Part shown: piece after piece, positions 1-10,902 of the stretch | How positions within the stretch are numbered: the first letter of the stretch is position 1 | Layout of the letters: the number at the start of each line of letters is the position of its first letter | Assembly (NCBI GenBank): GCA_950106755.1 | Contig: OX467091.1 | Span: 27,359,538 to 27,423,537, forward strand | Direction of reading: 5' to 3' | Origin: Climacium dendroides | Lineage: Eukaryota > Streptophyta > Bryopsida > Hypnales > Climaciaceae | Length of the DNA: 64,000 nucleotides | The notes under the pieces: model-generated | Databases searched by the model: none | What the model saw: the letters and a program-made list of their open reading frames with translations, nothing else | What the model was told of the DNA's origin: nothing | Program-made: the position numbers and the translations under genes

Positions 1-793
1 TTCGTCTACCACGCTCGTCAACATGCACCTGCCTGTGCACATCCATTTTCATGTAGGTCTTGTGCTTGAACGTGGAGTTGCGATACATGCGTTCACGAAA
101 GGCTCGAATCTTATCCCTAGGAAATGGCTGAACACAGTTCTGACTACAACAAAATTTGGTAGACACTACATGGATGGAATCTTGAGTAAGCAGCTCCTTT
201 GCTTTCAAATTTGTCTCGCGGGGCGCATTTTGGACCATACTTGTGTATGGTCTCGAAGACGTCGAAGAGGGCGGATTCAAGAGAGCCTGTTGGAGATAGT
301 TGAATTTGTCCCTAGCCTCATGGTCTCTAAGGCTAGCTCCACGACAGTGGATAAGATGAATAGGCCAAGCCAACAATGAGCACACTTGTTCCTCTGGTAG
401 GTCCTCTTTGCTATGCGTTTTGGAGATGTGGATCGCCATGTGGGTGTCACCAAGAGGGCCATTGGCACCCAAAACGAGGTCAGAGTTCACACTGTGACAA
501 ACACCTTCACCCATAAGCACTCCAGCCTCATTGTACAAGGTGACAACTCAAGTATTCCAAAGCCGACGCGGTAGACCTTCGCATTCCGGGACCCCAACAT
601 TCATTGCTGCGACATTCTGAAATTTGTCTTCTGAAGATGCCATAAAATCCTCTTCATCATGTCTGAATTCACTGGATTTAGAACTCGATGACACGTCTAT
701 GTCATCAGGGTCATCTATAGTATCCGTGGATACCTGTAAAAATGCAATGTGAAACAAGGTAAGTGAATTGAAGCATAGATCATGTAATTTCAT
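1..793 (-). pseudogene. 5' part of a DUF7869-like gene, gamma copy (cut by window edge)
   Basis: The minus strand matches the N-terminal third of the gene at 31,197-33,908. Shared blocks include RRLW, then CHSVNSDLVLG, GPLGD, SLRDHE, RPYTS, LLTQ[DE]SI, a Cys cluster (CCSQNC) and FRERMY. One frame is followed from about 793 to the window edge, with an in-frame TGA at 548-550. The N-terminus (MKLHDLC..., acidic DDPDDIDVSSSS) is not shared. The region holding the RNase H-like core lies outside the window. A palindrome cluster starts 6 bp upstream of the first ATG, as in the inner element where a cluster also precedes this gene. Homology to the other copy is seen directly; the role as part of a third element of the same family is inferred. 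Confidence 0.6.
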
Positions 794-798
794 TCATG

Positions 799-1490
799 TT
801 CAGGTCGACCCGACCTGAATGATCAAATGATATAGCTACATCTATGACACCAACGAACCTATTTGTTGAAGCCTAGGTTTCAACTGCAATTGACATCATT
901 CATTAAAATTCCTTATAAATTCAGATATTTGTAAACTATGTTTTCAGGTCAAATCAACCTGAAGTGTCTGACCCCTGCCTTGTCTAATTTTTGATAGCCG
1001 AAAATATAAACATAAGAAAACTGAGTACATTCCTGAACTTCAGCTCGGATTGACCTAAAGTGTCCCTTGTACTCTGAGAGAATGAACCCATCTTCATCTG
1101 TTCAATTTGACGGGAAACCCCTATTTTATTCCTATGAAAATCTCGAACTTCTATAACTGATGTCTGTGCTGGGAGTTCATGCACTTTAGGTTGAACCAAC
1201 ATGAAATCAGGACATACAGTGAGCCGAATCCCATCTGCACACTATTATCACTACGTACAAAATTCTTGGTGACTGAATCTGTGAATATCGAGAATGTCAA
1301 AAGGACATCCACGAGATTTTCACTTGAACGAAATTACAATTAATGATACAATTTAGGTCGACTCAATCTGAAATGCCATGTATATCATTTCATTAACATA
1401 TTCGATGACAGAACTATTCAATCTATATAGGATTCATTTTAGATTACTATAATTACTATCATATAGGTCAGTTCAGGTCGACTCGACCAT
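799..1490. repeat. Gamma palindrome cluster (about 6 dyads)
   Basis: The best site is 799-819, core TCAGGTCGACCCGACCTGA, nearly perfectly self-complementary. Weaker copies are at 943-964, 1,039-1,060, about 1,184-1,205, 1,352-1,373 and 1,471-1,490. Spacing is about 80-170 bp. They lie directly upstream of the DUF7869-like gene. The arm TCAGGTCGA is intermediate between the alpha arm TCAACTCGA and the beta arm TTAGGGCGG found elsewhere in the window. The cluster ends where CACTA and gypsy remnants begin, so this element appears truncated. Confidence 0.7.
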
Positions 1491-1837
1491 ATGACTCACT
1501 GCAGTCATATTCTATGTTATCAAAAAATATGACTCACCATAGTCATATTCCACGTTGGATTTTTTTGTTTGCCCGAACAACTCAAGAAAAAATAAAGACC
1601 CCCCTATGATAGTCAAAATATACACCATGTTGGCATACTATGGCTAAATATAGGTATTTATACCTTTCAATTTATATGACTGCTAATATGACTGATGTCT
1701 GAAGCGACTGCTTCTAAACGACTAGAGTCAGTCATATCCCGAGTCATCTATAGTGATTTCTGCGTGAGTCATATATTTTATGTTTACGACACTACAGTCA
1801 TATTTTACAGTCATAAAACACTGCTTTTATTGTAGTA
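1488..1837. mobile_element. CACTA-type element remnant (right end)
   Basis: The right border reads GCTTTTATTGTAGTA. This is the reverse complement of a CACTACAATAAAAGC-type terminus with the outermost C changed to T. Inside are several AGTCATAT motifs (near 1,504, 1,538, 1,729, 1,766 and 1,794) like the subterminal motif repeats of CACTA elements. I see no left terminus or target-site duplication. It is non-coding and probably truncated. Confidence 0.35.
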
Positions 1838-1850
1838 ACATGAAAAGAAG

Positions 1851-3599
1851 ATGTTTGTAGTAGTGCATTATTTGAAGACATGGCAACGTTACCTTAGTCT
1901 TCATCAAATCAAAGTATTCATCGATAATGTGTCGTTGAAGTATTTTGAGAGTTAGGCTAGAGTGACAGCCAAGTAGTTGAGGTGGTATGACACTTTAGCT
2001 CTTATGAATGTGGACTTGGTTCACAAACCGGGCAAAGAAAATGTGGTGTCCAATGTCCTTAGCTGAAAGGATGAATTTAAACCATATTTTATTCAAATAC
2101 TAAGATTAATGTATGAGGGGGAAAGTGACTTAACTAGGAGAATAAGGAAGGCTTACATGAAAGACAAAGAGGCTCAAAAAAATTTCAGTAATTTGAGAAT
2201 AGGCAAGAAAGTGAGGAAAATTTGATTATACCAAAGCCTAATCAAATTCAAAGGTAGGGTATATGTCCCCAAGGGCAAGTTGAAGATACAAGTCTTGAAG
2301 GAGGAACATGACAAGCCTCTTGTGGATCATAGAGGCGAGAAAGCCACTATAAGTTTTGTAACTAAGAGGTTCTATTGGCCCAAGATGAATGAAGACATTG
2401 CCCACTATGTAAAGATTTGTGTCACTTGTCAAGCCAACCGAACTTCATACCAAAAATAAGTTAGGTTACTTAAGCCTTTGTCCATTTTAAATGGTCCATG
2501 GGAATGTATTTCCATTGACTTCTTTACTAGCTTACCAAAGTCACAAGGGTTTGATGCCATCTTCGTGGTGGAAGATTGATTTAGTAAGTTGGCTAGAATG
2601 GCACCAATAATAAGATTAGCAACTGCATTTCAAACAGCCACACTCTTTTTCAACACTTGATGGAGGTATAGTGGGTTGCCTAGGGTGATTGTCTCTAATA
2701 GAGATCCTAAATTCACAAGTGCATTTTGGAGGCACTTGTTTAGGAAAATGAAGATCAAACTTTCATTTAGCATGGCATTTCATCCTCAAATGGATGGACA
2801 AATAAAGAGGGTGAATGGGATCTTAAATCAATACTTTAAGAATTATGCGAGTATTGACCAAAGTGATTGGACGGAGTATTTGACTTTGGCTGAGTTTAGT
2901 TACAACAAAGCCAAACATGCAGCTATAGGAGAATCGCCATTCAAAGTGGCTAATGGTGTGGAGCCACTTATGCCTACTAACCTAGCCTTAGAGGGGTTGT
3001 AATCAAAGTTTGAAAGAAGTCAAGTTGTAGAAGACTTTGTTGCTCATAGAGAAGCTACACTTGAGAAGATCAAGTTGCATCTAGACAAGGCACAAAAGAG
3101 ATACATCAAACAAGTGAACAAAGGGAGACGCCATGTGGAGTATGATGTGGGACAAAAGGTGTGGTTGAATGTGAAGAACTTCACATTGCCAAAAGGACTA
3201 ACACCTAAGTTCATGGCCAAAAATGCAGGTCCCTTTGTCATCGCTGAGCGGTTGTTTGAAGATGTTTATAAGTTAAAATTGCCACAGGAAATCAAGGTGC
3301 ATCCAACTTTTCATGTTTCATTGTTGAAATCATATCATGAGGATACCTTGAGGTCGGAACACAAACAAGTGTTGCGGCCTCTCTTAAAGTTAGTTGATTA
3401 ACACTTTGAGTATGAGGTGGAAGGGATTCTCAAGAGTAGAAACATTAAAAAGAAGGGTAAGGAATACTTAGTGAAATGGCGGGGTTACAATGAAAAAATA
3501 ACAACTTGGGTGAATGCCAAAGATATGGTTCATGCAAAAGAAGTGGTGAACCAATTTGAACAAAATAGGCAATTTAACAAAAAGCCGTGTAGGAGTTGA
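1851..3599 (+). pseudogene. Ty3/gypsy chromovirus pol remnant (RNase H - integrase - chromodomain)
   Basis: In order: an RNase H tail (LKTWQRYL..., FIDNVSLKYF, VHKPGKENVVSNVLS) at about 1,870-2,060; the integrase zinc-finger and start of the core at about 2,290-2,600; the core (VIVSNRDPKFTSAFW, SMAFHPQMDGQIKRVN) at about 2,676-3,000; a GPY/F-like module with HPTFHVSLLK at 3,075-3,400; and a chromodomain (EVEGILKSR, EYLVKWRGYN) at about 3,410-3,560. Several in-frame stops (TGA in VED-stop-FSK, TAA at about 3,001, TAA at 3,399) and frame changes show it is dead. The gag, protease and reverse transcriptase parts are missing upstream. A C-terminal chromodomain after integrase marks the chromovirus branch. 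Confidence 0.85.
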
Positions 3600-6500
3600 T
3601 GAGGACATCAATTTTTGTTAGTGGGGGAGAAATACGACACTTGTATAAATAGTGCATTTATGCACTTGTCTATTGTGTACTTATTTTGAAATAAGTTGTA
3701 ATGTTGGAACACGGGGGGGACACTCCCCGTGTTTTAGAAACCTACGTGCGGCGGAAAATGTAATACATGTAATACATCCTAAAAAATTTTATTTTTTCCA
3801 AAAAAAAATTATGAATAGATTGTGCTACTTTGAAAGTTTATGTTTTGAATTATTGGTATTTTTTTATGTTAATAAGAATTAGTTACAAATTTTAGAAGAA
3901 AAAAGATACACTATAAAACTAAAAATTATTTTCACACCCCTATATTGTATAAGAAAAAAAATTCGAAAAATAAAAAAAATTCTATAAAATAGTTTTCTAT
4001 TGAAAGTTTATTTTGGTTGAATATTGATGCAATAGTCATTATCATGTGATCTCTATAAATATTTTAGTTGAAAACCATGCCATTTTAGTTCATTTTTCAA
4101 CCTTTTCTAGACAACATATCTTATGTTATTTTGAATTGAAATTTTTGTCAATAGAAACCTTTAGTCATTGTTAAACAAAGCTCAAAATTTTAGGATGAAA
4201 TTATAGTTTATTCCAAAGTATTCCGGGGTCAAAAAATCACTTCGCCGCACGTGGGTACCCCGAATGTAATGAGAGTGTCCTCCCCGTGTGTTGGAAATAA
4301 CTCTTTGTGTGTAAGTTAGCTCTTGATTGACATTAGCACTATGAGATGAGTCCTAATCTCATTGATGTTTGGTTTAGGAGAAGAGTATAGAATGATACAT
4401 AAATCAATTTTGAGGTTGTTGTAAAATAGGGACCTTGGCTTGAGAGTTGCAAGGGACTAATCCCTTTTGACTTTCAAGCTTAGGACTTGCTTGGGCGGGA
4501 GCAAGATAGTGGCACAGGCTTATAAAAGTATCCTTTGGGAGTGGACCATTGTCTATACATAGATTGATCATCCATGCCTCGGGAGAGTACTCAAAGGATA
4601 AGTCAGGCGGGACTTGGCACTATCTCTAGGCTGCAAAGTTCATCACTTGATAGCTTAAGTATTTGAGAGGGATCTTGGTGTTGCAATCAAATATAAATTG
4701 ATGAACCTTGAGTTCTTCCTAGTCAAGTAAGTAAAATAGGCTAGTTGAGCTTAATTTAGAGCCAAAAGAAGGTCAACCGAGGGAGTCTCAAAGTAGGTAA
4801 GTCTCTTTAGTGTAGATTTAGGTCCCTAAAAATTGCCATCTAAGGTGTCAAAACCATGGATTTATCTAGTGCCACCTTTGGAGACTTAGCTATTTGAACT
4901 AAATAAATGAGTATTTGGGTCATTGCGGGGTTAGCTACCTAGAACGCAATGAAAGTGTTGGGGGGATGGCTACCCTTTCTAACTCAATGCTTCTGACAAC
5001 AAATAATGTCGATGAGGGCATCAACTCTATTTGGTGGGGGTCAGTGTCATTCCCCTATTTTCTTGGGGTGCCAAATGAACCTTAGTGCATAAAGGGGGAC
5101 CTTGAAGATGACTTCTCAAGCCTTGCAATAGACTAGATAGAGAGATTTGAGAGACTTCCAATCAAACAAGACACAATGATGCCTTGATTTTGAAGTGAAC
5201 GATATAGTGTCATACATACTTGGAAAGCTCTTGACAATATGCTTTTAATGGTGTAAAGAACGTGCAATTCAGAGTTGTGAGCTAAAAGTTATAACCGTTC
5301 AAAGTTCACTAGGTTTAAGTGGCACCGGGACACTTGAGGACTAGGTGTGAGGGGTTCTCAATGAACCCCATAAGAAAGTATGGCATGTAGTATATCATTA
5401 GAAAACTATGATTATAAGAAACCTAGAATGACAAACATTACAAGGTTTTAAGACATGAATCAAAAGTTATGGCTAATAAAAGAGCCGTGGTAAAGGCGTG
5501 ATGCCTCCCCTAGTGAATCCGAATCTTTGGAGGGCCATAACTATACAAGCACTTGTCTAAATGAGACGAGTGAACAGTCCATCGGAAATTACTCATCGTG
5601 CAGATGTTTAAAATGGGCTTGCATATTGGATTTGGAGCTATAAGCACAAAGTTATATTGGTTGGAAGTTTAGAAGTTCAAATGGTGACGGAACTTGGTGA
5701 TTTAAGTTGGAATTGGATGGTCTTCCACAACTCAAGTGTGTTTGGAGTTCTCCTTTGATCTAAAATGGGGGGGGATCTGCCAAATATCATAAATAATATT
5801 ATAAGAGGGGTTGGTCTCCCTCCTCTCTTCTTCTTGAAGCCTTGGTGTATCCCGGTGACTCATAGTTGTTGGTGATGAGTTCACTATTACTTCAAAGCAC
5901 CATGAGACACTTGTATGTATTCCGTAGCATCAGTTGAGTGGAGTCCCGCTCCTTGCTATGCTTTCTTGGATGTATTCCACGATGTAAATGTCAGTTACCT
6001 ATAGTAAATGAGTAGCAAATGCAAAAAAGACTAGCATGGAGTGGAGTGACACTCAAGGGCGGTTAGGACCATGGTGAATAGTGCCACCATGAATTTTTGC
6101 ACATTAAGGTGGAAGTTCCGCCCCATGCTACTAAGTGACATGCTTGGTGTCACAATGGAAGTGTGTACTAGTAGTCCCGGTAACAAGGACTTGAGAGAAT
6201 GAATTGGAAATCCGAATTAACATTGTGTGTGCTTGATATGTGCAGTATTAAGCGATTTGTGACCAAGTAATGCTGTAAGCGGGTTGAAATGAACGTAATA
6301 AGTTACTAGGAGCTGTAAAATATCATTTGGATTGTGACAATGTTAGTGTAGTTTATATAGCTAAAATTTCATATCAATCCAAAAATTAAAATTACAAGTG
6401 ACTGAAAAACATTTTAGTAGAAGGAGGTTCAACTTTAAATGTGTTTTTTACAACTTTTCTTGCAAAAACTCGGTAGACACCTATCTAGTACCAACTTAGT

Positions 6501-6700
6501 TCCAAAGTGGACTCACGCTAGCTCTTATTCCATCCATTGGCTAAGTATAAACCAATCTCTGACAAATCTTTGTACGCTCTCACATTATCAATAGTCCATT
6601 TCAAAATTACTTACTCTCCATTTCAGACTTTCTGTTTGAAGAAGAGGTTTTCACTACTATAGTAAGCCCTTTGGGAGTTGACTAATAGAATTGGAGCAAC
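3600..6700. other. Probable 3' end / LTR of the chromovirus and untranslated DNA
   Basis: A polypurine tract (AGTGGGGGAGAAA) lies at 3,619-3,632 just after the chromodomain, where a 3' LTR would begin. A TATA-like ATTATAAGAGG is at about 5,797-5,808. With no second LTR in the window, neither border can be fixed. A hAT-like MITE (3,710-4,288) interrupts it. I see no gene from 4,300 to 6,865. Confidence 0.35.
3710..4288. mobile_element. hAT-like MITE, 579 bp, with 8-bp TSD
   Basis: Perfect direct repeats TGTTGGAA flank it at 3,702-3,709 and 4,289-4,296. The termini are inverted: CACGGGG...GACACTC at the left, GAGTGTCC...CCCCGTG at the right. A second inverted block (ACGTGCGGCG / CGCCGCACGT) lies about 45-50 bp in from the ends. 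The interior is AT-rich and non-coding. An 8-bp duplication and a C-A start fit non-autonomous hAT elements; Mutator-type is less likely since those usually duplicate 9 bp. Confidence 0.7.
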
Positions 6701-7454
6701 AACTCGCATCCCTAACAGACATCACGTATTAAATTAGTTCTTCGTATCAACGCTATCGCACAGAGCCTCCATCGGAAATGCAAGGCTTCCAAATTCCGAT
6801 CTCAACAAAAGAACTAACAAACTGACCACAGCTGCTCCTACTACGAAGAAAACAGAGTAGCCCACCCTCGGCACTAAGTCCCACTTCCTTTTTAGGGAAG
6901 TGCTGGGGATCGTTGTCTCACCCTCCTACCCGTCCACTTGCTGCCCCACCTCCACGTCCATGAGCTGTTGCATAGCTCATACCTGCCCCCCACCCCGGTT
7001 CTCAAGCAAAGTTAAATGTGACGCTAGCTCTAGTATTGCGCACTCCAACAAGGAGTGTCTTAGTTGTATAAATAAGGAGGTGTCTTCATCGCTTTCATTA
7101 TTCAACGCACGCACTAAAGCCTTCTTCGACGCACGCTCTCTACATGTATGTTTTTGTTTGCGTATATGTTATGTAAATGTTGGAATTTTGATCTTTGGTT
7201 CGTTAGGGTTTAGGGTTTAGGTTTATTATTGAAACAAATACAATTTCTTGTGGCAATTGATAGTATGTAGTTTATAGTTTAGTAGTTTTTTGAGCTTGAA
7301 GTAATGTTGTTTTCTAAAATTTTTTTAGAGTTTAGGGTTTCTTCAAGCATAGGATTTAGAATGCATTGTGTTTTTAAAGACATTTAAAAGCTTTTTTTGT
7401 TTAGGTTTAATACATGTGATATTTATGTGATGTTTAGGTTTCATTCTAGTTATT

Positions 7455-9899
7455 ATGACTCCAAAGAGGAAGAGTGTTTGGACAAGAGATGAGAGTACCA
7501 AAGAAGCAAGAAAGGCTAAGAGAGAAACTGAAAAAAATGTAGAAGCAAATGCTGAGAGAATGATTGAAGACAATGTTCAATCCAAATTTGAGAGGGAAAG
7601 GGCATCCATTTGGTTATTTCCTTTGCAATGGAGAATTTGAAGCATATGATATCTACGTCTACCATTTCAATGGTATCCGTTCATGAAGAGAAGAAAATAC
7701 AAGCCATGGTTCCAGACAATGAACATACAACCTATCGTTTTTTTCTTATTCCAAAGGAAGTTGAACAACTATCATACTTCAATAGATTAAATGGTAATTA
7801 CCTTCTTTCCATTTTTTGAAGTTCTTTCTTTCATATCTACTGCATGATTTTTATATTTATATACAAATATTTTTTTTTGTAGATGCTTTGAGAATAGACG
7901 ATTGTGATGCAGCCAATGTGGAAAGTATTGGGCTTCAAGAACAAAGGAAGGTGATATTCTACCAAAAATATTCTCCAAAGCATGAAGATTTAAAGTAATG
8001 ACCTTTTATTGTTGTTATACAAGATGAATTCATGAAGACAAATGCTAAGCGCTTTTCAAAGGGTAATTCATGGACTTTTTATTCAACTTTCAAAACCAAT
8101 CATTATGGTTTGCTTTTATATGCTGTAGTTGTTCCAATCAAGATGGGAAAGCCATGCCCGTTTTTTACAAATTATGTACTAAAGACAAAGAGGGGGGTAT
8201 GAAGGATTAGCAATAGAACTTGCAATTACACATGTCTTTTCTAACATTGGAGATGTGAGACCATCGGCATTCATCATTGATAAGTACAAAGCATCATTGA
8301 ATGCTATACAACATGTTGTCAACAATGACATTCATTGTTGGGAACATGGAAGACTTGGATAAGAACAAATTGCAAGACGGATTTTCTTATGTTAGTTTCA
8401 TGTTATGAAGGCTTGGAGTGAGAATCTCTTCACTTGTGTACCTATATAAGATAAAGATAAGGTTTGGCAAAGTGTTCATGTACTTTTGAATTGTTGAAGG
8501 GAAGATCATTTTGAAGAGAACTTGAAGAAATTTTATGCAGATTTTGAGCACATTCATCGTGTAGAAGAATATATAAGATTTGGATGGCCCAATGAAATAG
8601 TGCCTTGGAGAAGGATGTGGCCAAAATTTGGAAGACTATATACATATGGTGGAGTGGATACTACAAATCATGTAAAGAGGCATTGGGAATGGATAAAATA
8701 TACCCTAATACAAGGAAAGGTGAATCGATCACTTTGGGACTTGATAGTGGCCATTATTGGAAGTGCAACATAGAAGTCGCATTAGAGGGTCTACCTTACT
8801 AGACCACTTTAAACAAGTACAAGTTATAAGTAAGTACATTTCATTAGGTTGATGTTTTCTTTTCTTTTTTTGAAATGCAATGCAATTTGTCATTGAAGGA
8901 TATTTGTACTTTTGGGAAAGCTTTTTAACTTTGAGAAGCATTGTTTTGAAATGAATTATGAATTTTGTTTATTAAATTTTGTAACATTTGACATTCTAAT
9001 TTGTATTTTGTTTAATTATAGGTGATTCAAGGAGGTTCTCTAGAAGAGCAAATGATAAACCTCATCGACGTCGTCTAGTAAGTGCACAAAGACTCTTTCA
9101 GAAATATCAAAGTCAACTGGAAGATATCTTGGAGGTAGTGGATGCAAATCAAATGATATTCCGTATTACAAGTGAAACTTCGACTAATACTAAGTACAAT
9201 GTGTCCCTTAATACTCATTTTTGTGATTGCGCCTCCACTATTTCAACATGTAAGCACATTCTTGTAATGCAATTGATTGTTAAAGAGTATTATCATGATT
9301 TGAATTATGAAAGAGCTTCATCTTCAGATGCAAATATGGAACCAACTATTCAAACCCTAATAGAAGACTTCCAAATTGAAGATTCCATAAATGATTGTGA
9401 AGGAGAAGGTGGTACCAATGGTACTGATGAGGACTTATTAGAAATCATCCATGAAATGGAGTCTATGTTTGTACAAGTGAAGGTAAATATCAAAAATTAT
9501 GGAGAAGAAGAGATGAAGTATAAGATTGAAGTCATGAAGCAATGCATGTATTCTTTGACGGAGCCTTTCACATTTGAGAGACCTTTGAGAATTACACTTC
9601 CAAGCAAAGGTTCTATTTCAATTATTCAAGCGAATGTACAACATATTAGAATGGGACATGGAAGGACTTCAAAACAAAAGAGTTCAATAGAGAAAGAAAA
9701 GACTTCATTATTAAGGCAAAAACGACCTATTATAGTACCTCCACCTCACAAATTTGTATCTACATCCAAACGGAAAAGGACTATTTTTCCTAAAATTCCT
9801 AAGGTTGTTTGTGATGCATGCTTTACTAGAAGTATGATTGAGAAGGGAGATTTAGTGGTGCATTGCCGTAATTGTAACAAACTTTTGAAATGTACTTGA
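7455..9899 (+). pseudogene. MULE transposase with SWIM zinc finger (decayed)
   Basis: Order: a basic N-terminus (7,455-7,640); a linker at 7,610-7,998 interrupted by an intron-like T-rich stretch; the DDE core from about 8,030 (FMKTNAKRF, STFKTNHYGLLLYAVVVP, then IIDKYKASLNAI, HVMKAWSENLF); then EEYIRFGWPNEIVPWRRMWPKFGRL and NHVKRHWEWIKYT to about 8,800. Near 9,170-9,290 comes a SWIM finger, CDC...CKH, in a 256-residue open frame (9,129-9,899) that ends in a Cys-rich tail (CDACF, CRNCNK). Frameshifts near 8,205 and stops near 8,360, 8,405 and 8,500 break the core. The residue before STFKTN, where related transposases carry the first catalytic Asp, is Tyr here. Not functional. Confidence 0.8.
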
Positions 9900-10384
9900 A
9901 GAAAAATATTTTTTCTTCATTTATAGCAATGAATTTGATGTTTAGATAGTCATTTTTATATGTTGCCTTATACATTGAATAAATAAAACATGCAATTTTA
10001 AATGTTCATGGACTTCAAGAATTGGATTTATGCTTATTTCCATTTCACTTTAAAACATTCCATATGTTTAAAGCAAGAGAGAAAATAGGCAAACTCAAAT
10101 ACTTTAGTAGCCTATGTGCATTGCAATTCTAAAAAAGGTTGAAGCAATAAGTAATTATGGTTGGATAGTAAATGACTTCCAAAGTGAACCATCCCATACA
10201 GTAAGTTGTTGAGACAGATTTTATAATCATTTTAGAAAATGCCTATATTCCTCTTTAAAGCCAAATTGACTTTAGTATATTAATACATGTTGTAGGATTT
10301 AGGATGTACCTCCATCACGAGACCTCCATTGGTAAGGTGTCAATCCTCAGCATATCTTTTTAAAGTAGTTCACCAAGCCAAAAT

Positions 10385-10700
10385 TGCATTGACTTTAGTT
10401 CAAAACGAGATTTGCAAAAATGAGTTCATCAGATGAAAGAACAAAAAAATTTCTATAACTAACCATGTCAAAAGAAACTCATTTCAAATCCATTTCATGT
10501 ACTGTAACTCAATAAATGACAATGTTTTCCTTGTTCTTGAATTTAAAAAGAATTTATAAATTTTTCTTTCAAAATTTATAAAAAAACCCTTGTTGATACC
10601 ATTTGTGAATCCAAATGTAAAGATGGAGTCTATAAATCAAAATCTACAACTTCTATTTGTGTATTGGTTCCAAAATATTCTTCTAACTAATACTTCATGA
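10385..10700 (+). repeat. Dispersed ~0.3-kb repeat (partner at 60,240-60,560, inverted)
   Basis: This stretch inside the MULE tail is similar to the reverse complement of 60,240-60,560. Shared words include CTCATTTCAAATCCATT, CAAAATCTACAACTTCTAT and CCAAAATATTCTTC. It marks a MULE-tail-related copy at 60 kb. Confidence 0.6.
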
Positions 10701-10902
10701 TGATTTTTCTTAAAGCATTAGTTTAAGAGAATAATTTATATATTTAATAGTTGACACATTGAAGTTTAAAAAAAAACTAAAACTACAAATAAATAAAAAT
10801 GAAACTATGCCTCCCCGGTCATACATTGCTGGCCATAGTGTAAGACAGGGTGAGCCATACACTCTGAAAAGGGAGTGGGACTTAGTGCCGAGGGCTGCCC
10901 AC

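Larger units (their letters stand above)
6866..10893 (+). mobile_element. Mutator-like element (MULE), 4.0 kb, both ends present
   Basis: Terminal inverted repeats start CCTCGGCACTAAGTCCCACT at both ends, with about 28 of the first 32 bases matching. Flanks are GTAGCCCAC (6,857-6,865) and GCTGCCCAC (10,894-10,902), a 9-bp duplication matching at 7 of 9, as expected for an old MULE. The interior encodes a decayed MULE transposase with a SWIM zinc finger. About 0.9 kb of AT-rich non-coding tail follows the coding part. It sits directly upstream of the PPR locus. Confidence 0.75.
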
